Shown here one piece after another: positions 18,901 to 26,613 of a DNA stretch of 39,062 nucleotides. Within the stretch, counting starts at the first letter, position 1. Every line of letters begins with the position of its first letter. The notes beneath the pieces are model-generated. The model saw only the letters and a program-made list of their open reading frames with translations. It was not told the origin of the DNA and did not search any database. The position numbers and the translations under genes are program-made. Origin of the DNA: Rhodospirillaceae bacterium (lineage in GTDB: Bacteria; Pseudomonadota; Alphaproteobacteria; Rhodospirillales; JABJKH01); the NCBI GenBank assembly GCA_018660465.1, contig JABJKH010000113.1, forward strand, positions 1 through 39,062. Reading direction: 5' to 3'.

Positions 18901-19449
18901 ATGACTCTGATTGCCACTGGTGCCCTTGATCGGGCGCAAGAGGAGGTTCCACCCGGTGAGGTTGGCATGCTATTGCAACGGATGCATCAACTGATGCAGT
19001 TAACCCTTGGGCAGCACCTTGACGAAGGCTCATCAGACGACGGTATGGAGTTGGGGGCCTGTTACCTCAACGAAGACCTGACGAAAATTACATTCGCCGG
19101 GGCTCGGTTTTCCTTGTTCACGTTTGACGGTTCCGAAGTTAATGAAATAAAAGGTGATAAGAACGGAATTGGGTATCGGGGAATTCCTTTTGTTCAGGAG
19201 TACACCAATAATTTGGTAAATCTCATGCCAAGCAATTCCTATTACATGATGACGGACGGCCTGATCGATCAAGTGGGCGGTGAAAAACGACGTATGTTCG
19301 GTAAGAAACGATTTAAGGAACTTATTGCCACGTTCCAGGACCGCCCAATATTTGAGCAAAAATTTGAGATAATTGAAGCTCTGGAGGAGTTTCAAGGTGA
19401 CGAAATTCGCCGCGACGATGTATCCATGATTGCGTTCAAGGTAAGCTAG
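15907..19449 (+). CDS. Dual substrate-binding domain / PAS-PAS-GAF / PP2C (SpoIIE) sensor phosphatase, 5' end lost to frameshift
   Basis: Coding similarity starts before the first ATG, at least from 15778 (LTDAEESWIASHPRIRV...WPPFNF), so 15907 is not the native start and no signal peptide is present in this frame. From residue 1 of ATG 15907: remainder of SBP_bac_3 domain 1 (1-195), SBP_bac_3 domain 2 (about 203-430, LTEEEHQWLKQHGKFTLGV, WAPFEF), TM helix 446-468, PAS (490-600), PAS (615-735), GAF (750-905), then a SpoIIE/PP2C phosphatase. Metal-site aspartates are D971 (VGGD), D988 (GDCTGHGVPGAF), D1117 (MTDGLID) and D1170/D1171 (RRDDVSMI). The protein is predicted to sense a periplasmic solute and dephosphorylate a Ser/Thr partner protein. 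The receiver gene follows after 8 bp. Confidence 0.88.
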   Translation: MNLLAKKAGLEIEYITGPTWDEFMGMMRAGNLDVMLNIIRTPEREKDFLFTKPYASNPNVILSRQKVPYDSLDQLKGKTVAVPKGFYLEEILRRKYPDIVIHTKKNVLDSMNAVVVGEADAVVGEVAIFNFLMSEHTMFGLALSKPIKIGDYDTSRLAIATGKTLPHLNSILQKAMKTITADEKTTLLKRWIGDVQDGKSKVDLTEEEHQWLKQHGKFTLGVDPSWAPFEFIDEEGVYSGIGSSYVDLVGSRLGITLTPETGLSWAAVLDKVRAGEIDILPTVARSSEREKYLNFSKPYISFPMVITTRKDAPFVDSLAGLNGKKVGVVRGYITQELIETNQKGIHVVPVQTLSEGLKQLNDGKLDAFIDNLLTITHEIDRSNLDDLKIASQTKYKFELSMAVRKGLPELVPILNKALSTMNEHERAAIVNSWTAIQISYGVDTKTILLWGVPLAIGAILILLIVVFWARYIQKQKRIIQQSEAQITREKEALEAVMDTVDYGILFMDPDLKARIMNRAYREMWDIDDEIAAAEPSVEDLIRYNQGKGFYDVTDEDFDEFVLSRVEAILNGTVTPIEVRQPNGRIVLYQCLALPDGRRMLTYLDITEQKNTEQAFRDGEMKIRRIFSTASEGIWMVDVEMHTTEVNDAMCKILGRPSEDIIGRSIFDFVDEANKQIFAEHAERRNRGESGSYEIGLSQPNGNQIPCLFNVTPIINEEGVRIGSFAMVTDITVRKLAETKLLQTNLDLATLNQCSEMILHSVSEFELFQQICKIIVERNNKSLVFVAIANHDEAKSFEFVSSAGFEEGYLRPGAISWDQDDRKGNGPVGQAFRSGKPFLVRDTMTDPAFEPWREPARERGFASAIALPLKIGDESFGVIAIYSPEIDGFDDDSIRILERLTNDTAHGVAALRADGARKEAEKKLKDTFNILSSSINYASRIQRSILPHNDSFSSIFEDFFVIWEPRDIVGGDIYWNRVWGDGILVILGDCTGHGVPGAFMTLIATGALDRAQEEVPPGEVGMLLQRMHQLMQLTLGQHLDEGSSDDGMELGACYLNEDLTKITFAGARFSLFTFDGSEVNEIKGDKNGIGYRGIPFVQEYTNNLVNLMPSNSYYMMTDGLIDQVGGEKRRMFGKKRFKELIATFQDRPIFEQKFEIIEALEEFQGDEIRRDDVSMIAFKVS

Positions 19450-19457
19450 GGTTTTAT

Positions 19458-19841
19458 ATGACCTCTCCAACGGCAATCTCGTTCTTTGTTATCGATGACG
19501 ATTTTCAGATGATCGAATTGTTGAGCGCTCTTCTAAAGGATCGAGGCCACCAAGTTTCAGCGTACACATCCAGTACTGTGGCCATGAATGAGATAGAAAG
19601 CATACGACCTGATTGTCTTATTACAGACTTGGTAATGGGTGATATGGACGGTCTGGAGTTAGTACGTGAATTACGCTCCAAGCCAATTCATCGTGACATG
19701 AAGATTGTCATGGTGACGAGCAAGACCAAAGACCTATGGAGAAATAAAGCTTACAAGGTTGGCGTCGACAACTTTATTACCAAACCCGTCGACACGAACA
19801 CATTTGTTTCGGAAATAGAAGCCATCTTCGAAACATCTTGA
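19458..19841 (+). CDS. CheY-like response regulator receiver protein
   Basis: 127-aa stand-alone receiver domain with no output domain. Acidic pocket D13-D15 (VIDDDF), phosphoacceptor D57 (LITDLVMGD), switch residue T87 (VMVTSKTKD) and K109 (FITKPVD) are all present, so it should be phosphorylatable. It begins 8 bp after the phosphatase gene behind a weak AGGG site and is probably co-transcribed. No histidine kinase is encoded nearby, so its phosphodonor must come from elsewhere. Confidence 0.93.
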   Translation: MTSPTAISFFVIDDDFQMIELLSALLKDRGHQVSAYTSSTVAMNEIESIRPDCLITDLVMGDMDGLELVRELRSKPIHRDMKIVMVTSKTKDLWRNKAYKVGVDNFITKPVDTNTFVSEIEAIFETS

Positions 19842-19874
19842 AGAAATGCAGCTTGTCTCCTCCCCATGAAATAG

Positions 19875-19958
19875 GATGGAATTAAGACCATAAATGGTAA
19901 TAAGCGGGATGAAATACTCAGGGAAGATATAGCCGTCATCGGCTTTAAATTTGAGTAG
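19875..19958 (+). pseudogene. Remnant C-terminus of a second SpoIIE-type phosphatase
   Basis: A short open stretch ends in REDIAVIGFKFE and a TAG stop. This is the classic end of PP2C/SpoIIE phosphatases (RDDITVIGF) and parallels RRDDVSMIAFKVS at the end of the intact neighbour. The sequence before it (DGIKTINGNKRDE) fits the same region, then an in-frame stop (TAG 19872) closes it. Only about 27 codons remain, 12 bp before the SiaB-like fragment. The motif is seen directly; a deletion origin is inferred. Confidence 0.6.
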
Positions 19959-19970
19959 TAAGGGTGAATT

Positions 19971-20189
19971 ATGCTGGCTAAAGAAACCTACGATTTCAGA
20001 GGATACCTGCAGGAGAAGGGCATAATCTTCTGTTATAGCGGTTACATCACCGAGGATGTGTTGACCGGCATTGGCAATGCCGTCAAAACAAAGCTGGAAC
20101 ACGAAAAGGCCGGCGGTCAAAAGCGGACTCATTTCCTACATTCAAAAAACAACCAGATTTGCGTTAGAAGCAGACATCGTACTGGCTGA
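19971..20189 (+). pseudogene. Truncated SiaB-family (DUF6272) kinase-like protein
   Basis: 72 codons starting MLAKETYDFRGYLQEKGIIF behind an AAGGGTG ribosome site. CYSGYITEDVLTGIGNAVKTKLE matches the N-terminus of SiaB-family proteins, which are HATPase-like kinases working opposite PP2C phosphatases. Similarity stops near residue 45 and the frame ends in an unrelated tail (THFLHSKNNQICVRSRHRTG). Full-length proteins are near 180 aa, so the nucleotide-binding part is absent. The identification is from memory of the family and is moderately sure. Confidence 0.55.
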
Positions 20190-20214
20190 AAAAATTAAAA
20201 ATTTATTGGTGTAA
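20119..20214 (+). pseudogene. Possible C-terminal remnant of an unidentified protein
   Basis: In a frame shifted from the SiaB-like fragment, 31 codons read KSGLISYIQKTTRFALEADI then VLAEKIKNLLV and TAA. The pattern is a convincing amphipathic helix with normal codon use, so this may be the end of a gene fused to the SiaB start by deletion. The family is not recognised. Confidence 0.3.
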
Positions 20215-20263
20215 TGATATGTCGGTCTAATGGAGTCCGGTAAATAGGGCGTTTTGCCACCCC

Positions 20264-21142
20264 CTAACTCCGATCCTTCCCCTCATAAATCTCCAACACC
20301 CGGCTCGCGTCATCCTTGGCCCAGCCCGCTGCTTCCGCGCGCTGGAACATCTTTCGCGCTGCGGGAACGACTTGCAGGTCGATGCCGTGTTCTTTGGCGA
20401 GGTCGATGGCGATGCCCATGTCTTTGGCGAAGATTTCGACCGCTCCCCTAGGAGCAAAATCACGGTTGAAGAAGCGCGGACGCATTGAATCCCACATGGC
20501 GCCGCGAACCGACCCGGCGTTTAGACATTTCTCCATGCTTTCGTGGCTGAGGCCGGCGCGTTCACCGGTGATGACGACTTCCGCCAACAAGGCGGTGACC
20601 GAGTTTACATAAAGGTTGGTCACGACTTTCATGGTCGCCCCCGTGCCAACATCCCCGGTGTGCGAAGTATCCGCAGCCAAAGGTTCCAAAATTGGCAGAA
20701 CCCGATTGAACGTCTCTTCCGTGCCACCAACCATGAAGGTAATCACCCGATCATCGACTTTGTTGTGGGAGCCGGAAATGGGGGCGTCCAACATTTCGAT
20801 GCCGTGGCCGGAAAGTTTATCGGCGAGGTCAATTTGAAAAGCCGGCGGCATGGTGCTCATTTCAATGTGAATGAGGCCTTCTTTTTCCGCCTGCACGATG
20901 CCATTGGGGCCGATGGTGTTTTCTTCAATGTGCTCAGGTTTCAGCAGAATACTACAGGTGATATCGCTGCGTTCGGCGACGATTTTGGAATTTGCAACAG
21001 GGGTTCCACCTTCGGCTTCGAGCATTTTCATGCGTTCCGGGTCGATGTCGTAGCCAAAGAGTTCATGCCCGTCGGCCATCATTTGCCGCGCCAGTGCCAG
21101 GCCCATTTTACCGAGGCCGATCATGCCAATCTTTTCACCCAT
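20264..21142 (-). CDS. NAD(P)-dependent beta-hydroxyacid dehydrogenase (3-hydroxyisobutyrate dehydrogenase family)
   Basis: 292 aa from ATG 21142, behind AAGGAAC. The Rossmann motif is GLGKMG (10-15, IGMIGLGKMGLALARQ). The substrate-binding segment is DAPISGSHNK (119-128), and the catalytic lysine is K172 with N176 in GATMKVVTNLYVN. The family oxidises hydroxyisobutyrate, tartronate semialdehyde, glyoxylate or succinic-semialdehyde-type substrates. The exact substrate cannot be told. The frame is open upstream, but that part lacks family similarity. Divergent from the MFS gene across the palindromic element. Confidence 0.93.
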   Translation of the reverse strand: MGEKIGMIGLGKMGLALARQMMADGHELFGYDIDPERMKMLEAEGGTPVANSKIVAERSDITCSILLKPEHIEENTIGPNGIVQAEKEGLIHIEMSTMPPAFQIDLADKLSGHGIEMLDAPISGSHNKVDDRVITFMVGGTEETFNRVLPILEPLAADTSHTGDVGTGATMKVVTNLYVNSVTALLAEVVITGERAGLSHESMEKCLNAGSVRGAMWDSMRPRFFNRDFAPRGAVEIFAKDMGIAIDLAKEHGIDLQVVPAARKMFQRAEAAGWAKDDASRVLEIYEGKDRS

Positions 21143-21577
21143 TTTTTTTGTTCCTTTTCCCTGTTGAGTCGACGCCGTCTCAGGCCGAGAGCACATCATA
21201 AGGACGTCGCATCAACTTTCCAGCCCTCTGGGATAATGGCAGCACGGCTTGCTTCTTCCCTAATACCAAGTCTCACTAATAAATATCCATTGAGACGGCT
21301 TCACAAGATTTTCGGCAAGGAGCGCTTGACGCGGCGATGCTCGGCATCGCAAGGCAAGCGCAACGCTGTCCGAAAGTCTTGTGAAGCCGTCCTTTGGGCC
21401 GCGTATTTGGATCGTCGGAGGGCGTCGAAAAGTCTTACCGATACATGGTATCGCTTGCGACATTTCTCCTACCCGACGGTCCATATACGCGATCTCAATG
21501 AATCTTTATTAGTGAGATTTGGTATAAGCTCCCGTATGGTGCGCAAACGACGTCGGTTGATAACAAAGAGCCCCTTT
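21143..21577. other. Intergenic region between divergent dehydrogenase and MFS genes
   Basis: 435 bp. The central 261 bp are the palindromic element described separately. The flanks (21143-21262 and 21526-21577) carry no recognisable gene or clear promoter boxes. The whole region is also open on the plus strand, continuous with the MFS frame, but this is not a credible coding extension. Confidence 0.7.
21263..21525. mobile_element. Three-armed palindromic element (MITE-like)
   Basis: Terminal inverted repeats of 33 bp (21263-21295 and 21493-21525) match at 30 positions; both begin ATACCAA. Inside are two more hairpins. Arm 1 is 21294-21315 with 21370-21391 (22 bp, one mismatch), capped by GCGATGC-TCG-GCATCGC. 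Arm 2 is 21400-21418 with 21473-21491 (19 bp, 2 mismatches), capped by CGATAC-ATG-GTATCG (21439-21453). TAA flanks both ends (21261-21263, 21525-21527), a possible target duplication. No transposase is encoded. It is best read as a non-autonomous mobile or interspersed repeat. Confidence 0.7.
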
Positions 21578-22801
21578 ATGAACACCACTCTCTTGCGCGT
21601 TTTTCTGCCTTTTGCGACAGGCTATATGCTCGGCTACATGGTGCGCACTGTGAACGCGGTAATTGCCCCCGATTTGGTCGCGGAACTGGGGCTGAGTGCC
21701 GGCGACCTGGGGCTTATGACCAGCATATTTTTTGCAACCTTCGCGTCATTTCAATTGCCCCTGGGCCTGTTGTTGGATCGATTTGGTCCCCGGCGAACTG
21801 AAGCGGGCTTGATGCTGATTACCGCCGTCGGCGCAACCATCTTTGCAGTTTCTCATACCGCTGCCGGATTGATCACGGGGCGTGCCCTTTTGGGTCTTGG
21901 GACGTCAGCGTGCTTGATGGCGGCGATGACGGCGTTTGTTTTATGGTTTCCGCGAGAACGCATTCCGCTGATCAATGGCTGTCAAATGGCGGCCGGGGGA
22001 ATGGGTGCCTTGCTGTCAACGATCCCCGTTGCCAATGCAGCCGAACTGATCGGTTGGCGGGGCGTGTTTTGGGTGGTCGCCGGGATATCCATCCTTGTCG
22101 CGATCATGATATTTACCGTCGTTCCTGAACGCACAGGGACCAAAAAAGTCGGTGGATTAAAAGAACAACTCAGCGGCATTGGTCATATTTTCACCAGCCC
22201 CCTGTTCTGGAGAATTGCACCGGTCTCCATCGCCTCTCAATCATCATTCATTGCAGTTCAAAGTCTGTGGACCGGACCCTGGTTGCATGACGTCGGCGGG
22301 ATCGAGCGTTCTGCGGTTGGCGATTACCTGATGATCATTGCGATTTCGATGATTGTCGGTTTCTTATCGATGGGTGCGCTGACTGCCCGACTCGGACGAT
22401 TCGGCATCACGACCATGCAGGTTGCGATTGTCGGCATTTCGATATTTATTCTGATTCAGAGCGGCATTATTTTGGTTGGGTCCGAAGCGCCCGGTCTGCT
22501 GTGGGCGGGATACGGATTTTTTGGCTCGGTGGGGATTTTGGGATACGGTGCGCTCTCACAAAGTTTCCCCCAAGAAATAGCAGGCCGAGTCGTAACCGGA
22601 TTAAACCTACTGGTATTTTCAGGGGCCTTTCTAGGCCAGTGGGGCGTTGGGCTGGTGATTGATCAGTATCCTCTGACAGCGAGCGGCGGATACGCCAAGG
22701 AAGCCTTTGATATGGCCTTTCTGCTGCTCATCGGAATGCAGGCAACGGCCGTTGTTTGGTATCTCGTCTTTCGACCAAAAAGTCAGGTCAAGAATTCATA
22801 A
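21578..22801 (+). CDS. MFS transporter
   Basis: 407 aa with about 12 predicted hydrophobic helices. ATG 21578 starts MNTTLLRVFLPFATGYMLGY. The frame is open far upstream but only as antisense of the dehydrogenase and through the palindromic element. The A-loop-like LLLDRFGPRRTEAG between helices 2 and 3 matches the MFS motif, and helix 4 has GRALLGLGTSACLMA. It resembles the NNP/OFA-like and CynX-type small-molecule MFS groups. The substrate is not identifiable. The adjacent dehydrogenase may act on a transported acid, an inference from position only. Confidence 0.9.
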   Translation: MNTTLLRVFLPFATGYMLGYMVRTVNAVIAPDLVAELGLSAGDLGLMTSIFFATFASFQLPLGLLLDRFGPRRTEAGLMLITAVGATIFAVSHTAAGLITGRALLGLGTSACLMAAMTAFVLWFPRERIPLINGCQMAAGGMGALLSTIPVANAAELIGWRGVFWVVAGISILVAIMIFTVVPERTGTKKVGGLKEQLSGIGHIFTSPLFWRIAPVSIASQSSFIAVQSLWTGPWLHDVGGIERSAVGDYLMIIAISMIVGFLSMGALTARLGRFGITTMQVAIVGISIFILIQSGIILVGSEAPGLLWAGYGFFGSVGILGYGALSQSFPQEIAGRVVTGLNLLVFSGAFLGQWGVGLVIDQYPLTASGGYAKEAFDMAFLLLIGMQATAVVWYLVFRPKSQVKNS

Positions 22802-22882
22802 CTTGGCTTTTAAAATGTGGGAATTTTAGTACTATCGCGCCTTCTCTGATTCTCTTTAATTCCTGACCCGATAGAGGCCAAT

Positions 22883-24199
22883 ATGATCCCGCGTTACAGC
22901 CGCCCTGAAATGACTAACATTTGGGAACCCGCCAACAGGTTCCGCATCTGGTTTGAAATCGAAGCCCATGCCTGCGATGCGCAAGCCGAACTCGGCGTTA
23001 TCCCCAAAGAAGCGGCAGCAGCGGTCTGGGAGCGCGGCGAAAAGGAATACACCCCAGAACGCATTGATCGGATCGACGAGATCGAACGCACCACCCACCA
23101 CGACGTGATCGCGTTCTTGACCGAATTGGCCGAACACGTCGGCGACGAAGCACGGTTCATCCACCAAGGCATGACGTCATCAGACGTGTTGGATACCTGC
23201 TTGGCGGTTCAAATGACCCAGGCCGCAGATATATTGTTGAAAGACTTGGCAGGGTTGATGGAAGCACTCAGAAAGCGGGCCTTCGAATATAAACTCACCC
23301 CCCGCATGGGCCGAAGCCATGGCATCCATGCAGAGCCGGTGACTGTCGGCCTGATGTTCGCCAGTTTCTTTGCCGAATTTGATCGCGCGCATTATCGCCT
23401 GCTGAACGCCCGCGGGGAAATTGCCACCTGCGCCATCTCAGGTGCTGTCGGCACGTTTGCCAACATTGATCCCCATGTGGAAGAGCATGTCGCGAAGAAA
23501 TTAGGCCTCCAGCCGGAACCGGTTTCGACCCAGGTTATCCCCCGCGACCGTCACGCAGCATTCTTTGCGGCCCTTGGCGTCATTGCCAGTTCGGTCGAAC
23601 GGTTGGCGACAGAAATCCGTCACATGCAACGCACCGAAGTTCGTGAGGCTGAAGAATATTTCGCGCCGGGGCAAAAAGGCTCGTCCGCCATGCCCCATAA
23701 ACGCAATCCAATTTTGACTGAGAATTTGACGGGCCTTGCGCGTATTGTTCGCTCCGCTGTGACGCCGGCGTTGGAAAACGTTGCTCTGTGGCACGAACGG
23801 GATATTTCGCATTCGTCGGTGGAACGCATGATTGGGCCGGATGCGACCGTTACCCTGGACTTCGCCCTAAAGCGCCTGACCGGTGTTATCGAGAAGTTGT
23901 TGGTTTACCCGGACAATATGCAGAAAAACATCGACCAAATGGGCGGTCTGATCTTTTCACAACGCGTCTTGCTGGCCCTAACCCAGGCAGGCGTCAGCCG
24001 CGAAGATGCCTATACCCTTGTTCAACGCAACGCGATGGAAGTGTGGAACGGCAAGGGCGGGTTGCTTGATCTCTTAAAGCAAGACTCAGACGTTATCGAT
24101 AGCCTTGGCGAAGACGCGCTCACGTCGCTGTTCGACATGGCGTATCACACCAAGCATGTCGACACGATCTTCAAACGGGTCTTCGGAAGGTCTTCTTAA
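22883..24199 (+). CDS. purB: Adenylosuccinate lyase
   Basis: 438 aa; cleaves SAICAR and adenylosuccinate in purine synthesis. The N-terminus MIPRYSRPEMTNIWEPANRF is typical. HHDVIAFLTELAEHVG holds the substrate-binding region, TSSDVLDT is near residue 95, and the fumarase/aspartase signature GSSAMPHKRNPI is near 267-278. Convergent with the zeta-subunit gene; the stop codons overlap (24196-24199). No clear promoter was assigned in the 81 bp upstream. Confidence 0.98.
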   Translation: MIPRYSRPEMTNIWEPANRFRIWFEIEAHACDAQAELGVIPKEAAAAVWERGEKEYTPERIDRIDEIERTTHHDVIAFLTELAEHVGDEARFIHQGMTSSDVLDTCLAVQMTQAADILLKDLAGLMEALRKRAFEYKLTPRMGRSHGIHAEPVTVGLMFASFFAEFDRAHYRLLNARGEIATCAISGAVGTFANIDPHVEEHVAKKLGLQPEPVSTQVIPRDRHAAFFAALGVIASSVERLATEIRHMQRTEVREAEEYFAPGQKGSSAMPHKRNPILTENLTGLARIVRSAVTPALENVALWHERDISHSSVERMIGPDATVTLDFALKRLTGVIEKLLVYPDNMQKNIDQMGGLIFSQRVLLALTQAGVSREDAYTLVQRNAMEVWNGKGGLLDLLKQDSDVIDSLGEDALTSLFDMAYHTKHVDTIFKRVFGRSS

Positions 24200-24561
24200 C
24201 CGCCGACGCGTTCGTGGTCGTCGCCCAAGGGTTCCGGAAAATCGCCGGTAACTTCTTTGTAGGCAATCGGGAACAGGCGGTCGAGTTCAGCCCGCACTTC
24301 GGATTCTTTGATTTCTGACTTGCGGGCATTGATGTCCGCCATCACCTTGCCGATGATGTCTTCAATTCCAGGCTCATCTAAATCAACCCTGACCACTTCG
24401 GTGGCATAGTCTTCCGCAGCATCTCCGGAAAGTCCGAATTTCTTTGCAAGCCATTGTCCGAGCATCTTATTGCGGCGAGCTTCAGCCTTAAAACGTTGTT
24501 CTTCGTCCAGTTTGAATTTGGCTTCGTAGCTTTTGCCGCGCTTGGCGAGTTCGTCGCTCAT
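24196..24561 (-). CDS. F1Fo-ATPase inhibitor subunit zeta (DUF1476)
   Basis: 121 aa, starting MSDELAKRGKSYEAKFKLDEE at ATG 24561; the longer frame has no similarity. EQRFKAEARRNKMLGQWLAKKFGLSGDAAEDYATEV is the family core. Pd-zeta of Paracoccus denitrificans blocks reverse rotation of the alphaproteobacterial F1-ATPase with its N-terminal segment, and this protein family is restricted to Alphaproteobacteria. It supports the lineage call. Located in the usual place between purB and purC. Confidence 0.92.
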   Translation of the reverse strand: MSDELAKRGKSYEAKFKLDEEQRFKAEARRNKMLGQWLAKKFGLSGDAAEDYATEVVRVDLDEPGIEDIIGKVMADINARKSEIKESEVRAELDRLFPIAYKEVTGDFPEPLGDDHERVGG

Positions 24562-24681
24562 AAACAGGAGCCTCCGATATCTAGTGTGGTGGAATTCCGG
24601 AAATATACTCAGCCACCCCCGCCGCTGCAATGATATTTCGATGCTGGCGCATACCGCACAAAAAGACTATTAGATTTCGTT

Positions 24682-25434
24682 ATGTGTACCGTCGTAATTC
24701 TTTATCGTCCTAGCCATGATTGGCCCGTGATTATTGGTTCCAATCGCGATGAAATGGCGGATCGCCCGTGGCAACCTCCCGCCCGGCATTGGGATGATCG
24801 TGCCCATGTTGTCGCTGGTCGTGACGCTTTGGCGGGCGGCACTTGGTTGGGCCTGAATGACGACGGTGTGGTCGCGGGCATCCTAAACAGAATCAATACC
24901 TTAGGCCCGAAAGACGGTTATCGCTCGCGTGGTGAACTTCCTTTGGAAGCCTTGGATCACGCAGAAGCAGAAGAAGCCGCCGACGCCCTGTCTCATTTGG
25001 AAACGGCCAGCTATCGGTCGTTTAATATGATCATTGCGGACCGCGCCAAGGCCTATTGGCTATGCGCCTTGCCTGGCAAAATTGAAGCCCATGCGATAGA
25101 GCCGGGACTTTCCATGCTGACGGCACGGGACCTTAATGATCCTTCGTCGCCTCGGACACAGATGTATCTCCCACAATTTACAGCAGCCGAAATTCCAAAC
25201 CCAGACTCCGGCGATTGGACCGCTTGGCAAGCTCTCTTGGCCGACAAACATTACGATCCGGACTCAGGTCCAGGCGGTGCGATGAATGTGGATCACGGCG
25301 GCGGCTTTGGCACGGTATCGTCTTCGCTTATTGCTTTGCCTAATCCAGATAAATATGAGACCAAACCCAAATGGATGATCGCCAAAGGTCGCCCTGGTGA
25401 AGTCCCCTATGAGTCGGTTGATCTCGGCAGCTGA
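24682..25434 (+). CDS. NRDE (TANGO2) family protein
   Basis: 250 aa. It opens [20 protein letters not shown] with the family NRDE tetrad (residues 22-25) and [29 protein letters not shown] near the end is also typical. Eukaryotic TANGO2/HRG-9 and a bacterial homologue have been linked to heme handling. The bacterial role here is inferred. It sits between the zeta and purC genes. The conserved N-terminal Cys2 suggests an Ntn-hydrolase-like fold. Confidence 0.93.
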   Translation: MCTVVILYRPSHDWPVIIGSNRDEMADRPWQPPARHWDDRAHVVAGRDALAGGTWLGLNDDGVVAGILNRINTLGPKDGYRSRGELPLEALDHAEAEEAADALSHLETASYRSFNMIIADRAKAYWLCALPGKIEAHAIEPGLSMLTARDLNDPSSPRTQMYLPQFTAAEIPNPDSGDWTAWQALLADKHYDPDSGPGGAMNVDHGGGFGTVSSSLIALPNPDKYETKPKWMIAKGRPGEVPYESVDLGS

Positions 25435-25564
25435 CGAATCCTTTCTCCACAGCGTTGTTTTGCACTTAGACACCTGCTATATGAAAATCGATAACGCGCG
25501 TGCGCCAACCAACCCCCCGTACAAATACCCGTGGGCGGAACAAATTCATGACAAGACCCATCTT

Positions 25565-26326
25565 ATGACAAGACGCCGACAGATTTTCGAAGGGCGGGCC
25601 AAAGTTCTTTTCGAAGGCCCCGAGCCTGGCACACTTGTGCAGCACTTCAAGGATGACACCTCCTTGCGGAACCGTGCGCGCGGCGTGATAACCGGCAAGG
25701 GAGTCATTAACAACCGGATTTCCGAATATTTGATGTCGAAACTTGGCGACATTGGTGTGCCGACGCATTTCCTGCGCCGTCTCAACATGCGCGAGCAATT
25801 GATCCGCGAAGTGGAGATCATCCCGATAGAGGTCGTTGTGCGAAATGTAGTTGCCGGGTCGCTGGCGTCCCGTTTTGGAATGAAAGAAGGGACACCCCTG
25901 CCCCGTTCCATTGTCGAATTTTACTATAAGTCTCAAGAATTGGACGCTCCCCTGATTACCGAAGAACATATCACCGCGTTCGGTTGGGCGATCCCGCCAG
26001 AGATGGATGAAATCATGTCCTTATCGCTGCGGGTCAATGATTTCCTAAGCGGCTTGTTTTTAGGAGTCGGCATCCGCTTGGTGGATGTTCGGTTGGAATT
26101 CGGGCGGTTGTGGGAAAACGACCAACTTCGAATCATGCTCGCAGATGAAATTAGCCCAGACAGTTGCCGACTCTGGGATATGACATCAAACGAGATTTTG
26201 GATAAAGACCGTCTTGATCAAGGCCTTGGAAACGTGGAAGAAGCCTATCAGGAAGTTGCCCGGCGTTTGGGCATCCTTCCGGAAAGCGGCCCCACCGACC
26301 ATAAAGGGCCGGCGGTGATGCAATAA
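25565..26326 (+). CDS. purC: Phosphoribosylaminoimidazole-succinocarboxamide synthase
   Basis: SAICAR synthetase, 253 aa from ATG 25565 ([20 protein letters not shown]), the start used by alphaproteobacterial homologues. The frame is open upstream to 25397 but overlaps the end of the NRDE gene. Signature regions are [37 protein letters not shown]-like [10 protein letters not shown], and [10 protein letters not shown] followed by [13 protein letters not shown]. No clear ribosome site is seen. First gene of purC-purS-purQ. Confidence 0.96.
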   Translation: MTRRRQIFEGRAKVLFEGPEPGTLVQHFKDDTSLRNRARGVITGKGVINNRISEYLMSKLGDIGVPTHFLRRLNMREQLIREVEIIPIEVVVRNVVAGSLASRFGMKEGTPLPRSIVEFYYKSQELDAPLITEEHITAFGWAIPPEMDEIMSLSLRVNDFLSGLFLGVGIRLVDVRLEFGRLWENDQLRIMLADEISPDSCRLWDMTSNEILDKDRLDQGLGNVEEAYQEVARRLGILPESGPTDHKGPAVMQ

Positions 26327-26350
26327 GGCTTAAAGAGATAGGATGATCCT

Positions 26351-26593
26351 GTGAAAGCGAAAGTACATGTTACCCTGAAAAATGGCGTTTTGGATCCGCA
26401 GGGAAAGGCGGTTCAGCATGCGCTTGTCTCGCTTGGCTTTGACGGTGTTAACGAAGTCCGCCAGGGAAAATTCATCGAAATTGAGCTCGACGATCAAGAA
26501 CCCGAAAAAGCCCGCGACAATGTGGAGGCCATGTGCAAACAATTACTGGCCAATACGGTTATCGAAAACTACGCCATCGACATCATTGACTGA
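26351..26593 (+). CDS. purS: Phosphoribosylformylglycinamidine synthase subunit PurS
   Basis: 80 aa, GTG start at 26351 behind AGGAT. The sequence [20 protein letters not shown] is the conserved opening, with [11 protein letters not shown] and the C-terminal [13 protein letters not shown]. PurS bridges PurQ and small PurL in the three-part FGAM synthase of Bacillus and alphaproteobacteria. 24 bp after purC and 20 bp before purQ. Confidence 0.96.
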   Translation: MKAKVHVTLKNGVLDPQGKAVQHALVSLGFDGVNEVRQGKFIEIELDDQEPEKARDNVEAMCKQLLANTVIENYAIDIID

Positions 26594-26613
26594 GAAGAAC
26601 TGAGAGCCTCCCC

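Noticed and set aside
20543-22801. A plus-strand frame of 752 codons that runs from within the dehydrogenase region through the palindromic element into the MFS gene
   Set aside because: The first ~345 codons are antisense to the dehydrogenase and then cross a repeat element. Only the part from 21578 has MFS similarity and helices, so the long frame is a chance open stretch.
25397-25564. N-terminal extension of PurC from 25397 or 25481
   Set aside because: It overlaps the NRDE gene end, lacks a ribosome site that stands out, and homologues begin at the [12 protein letters not shown] segment.
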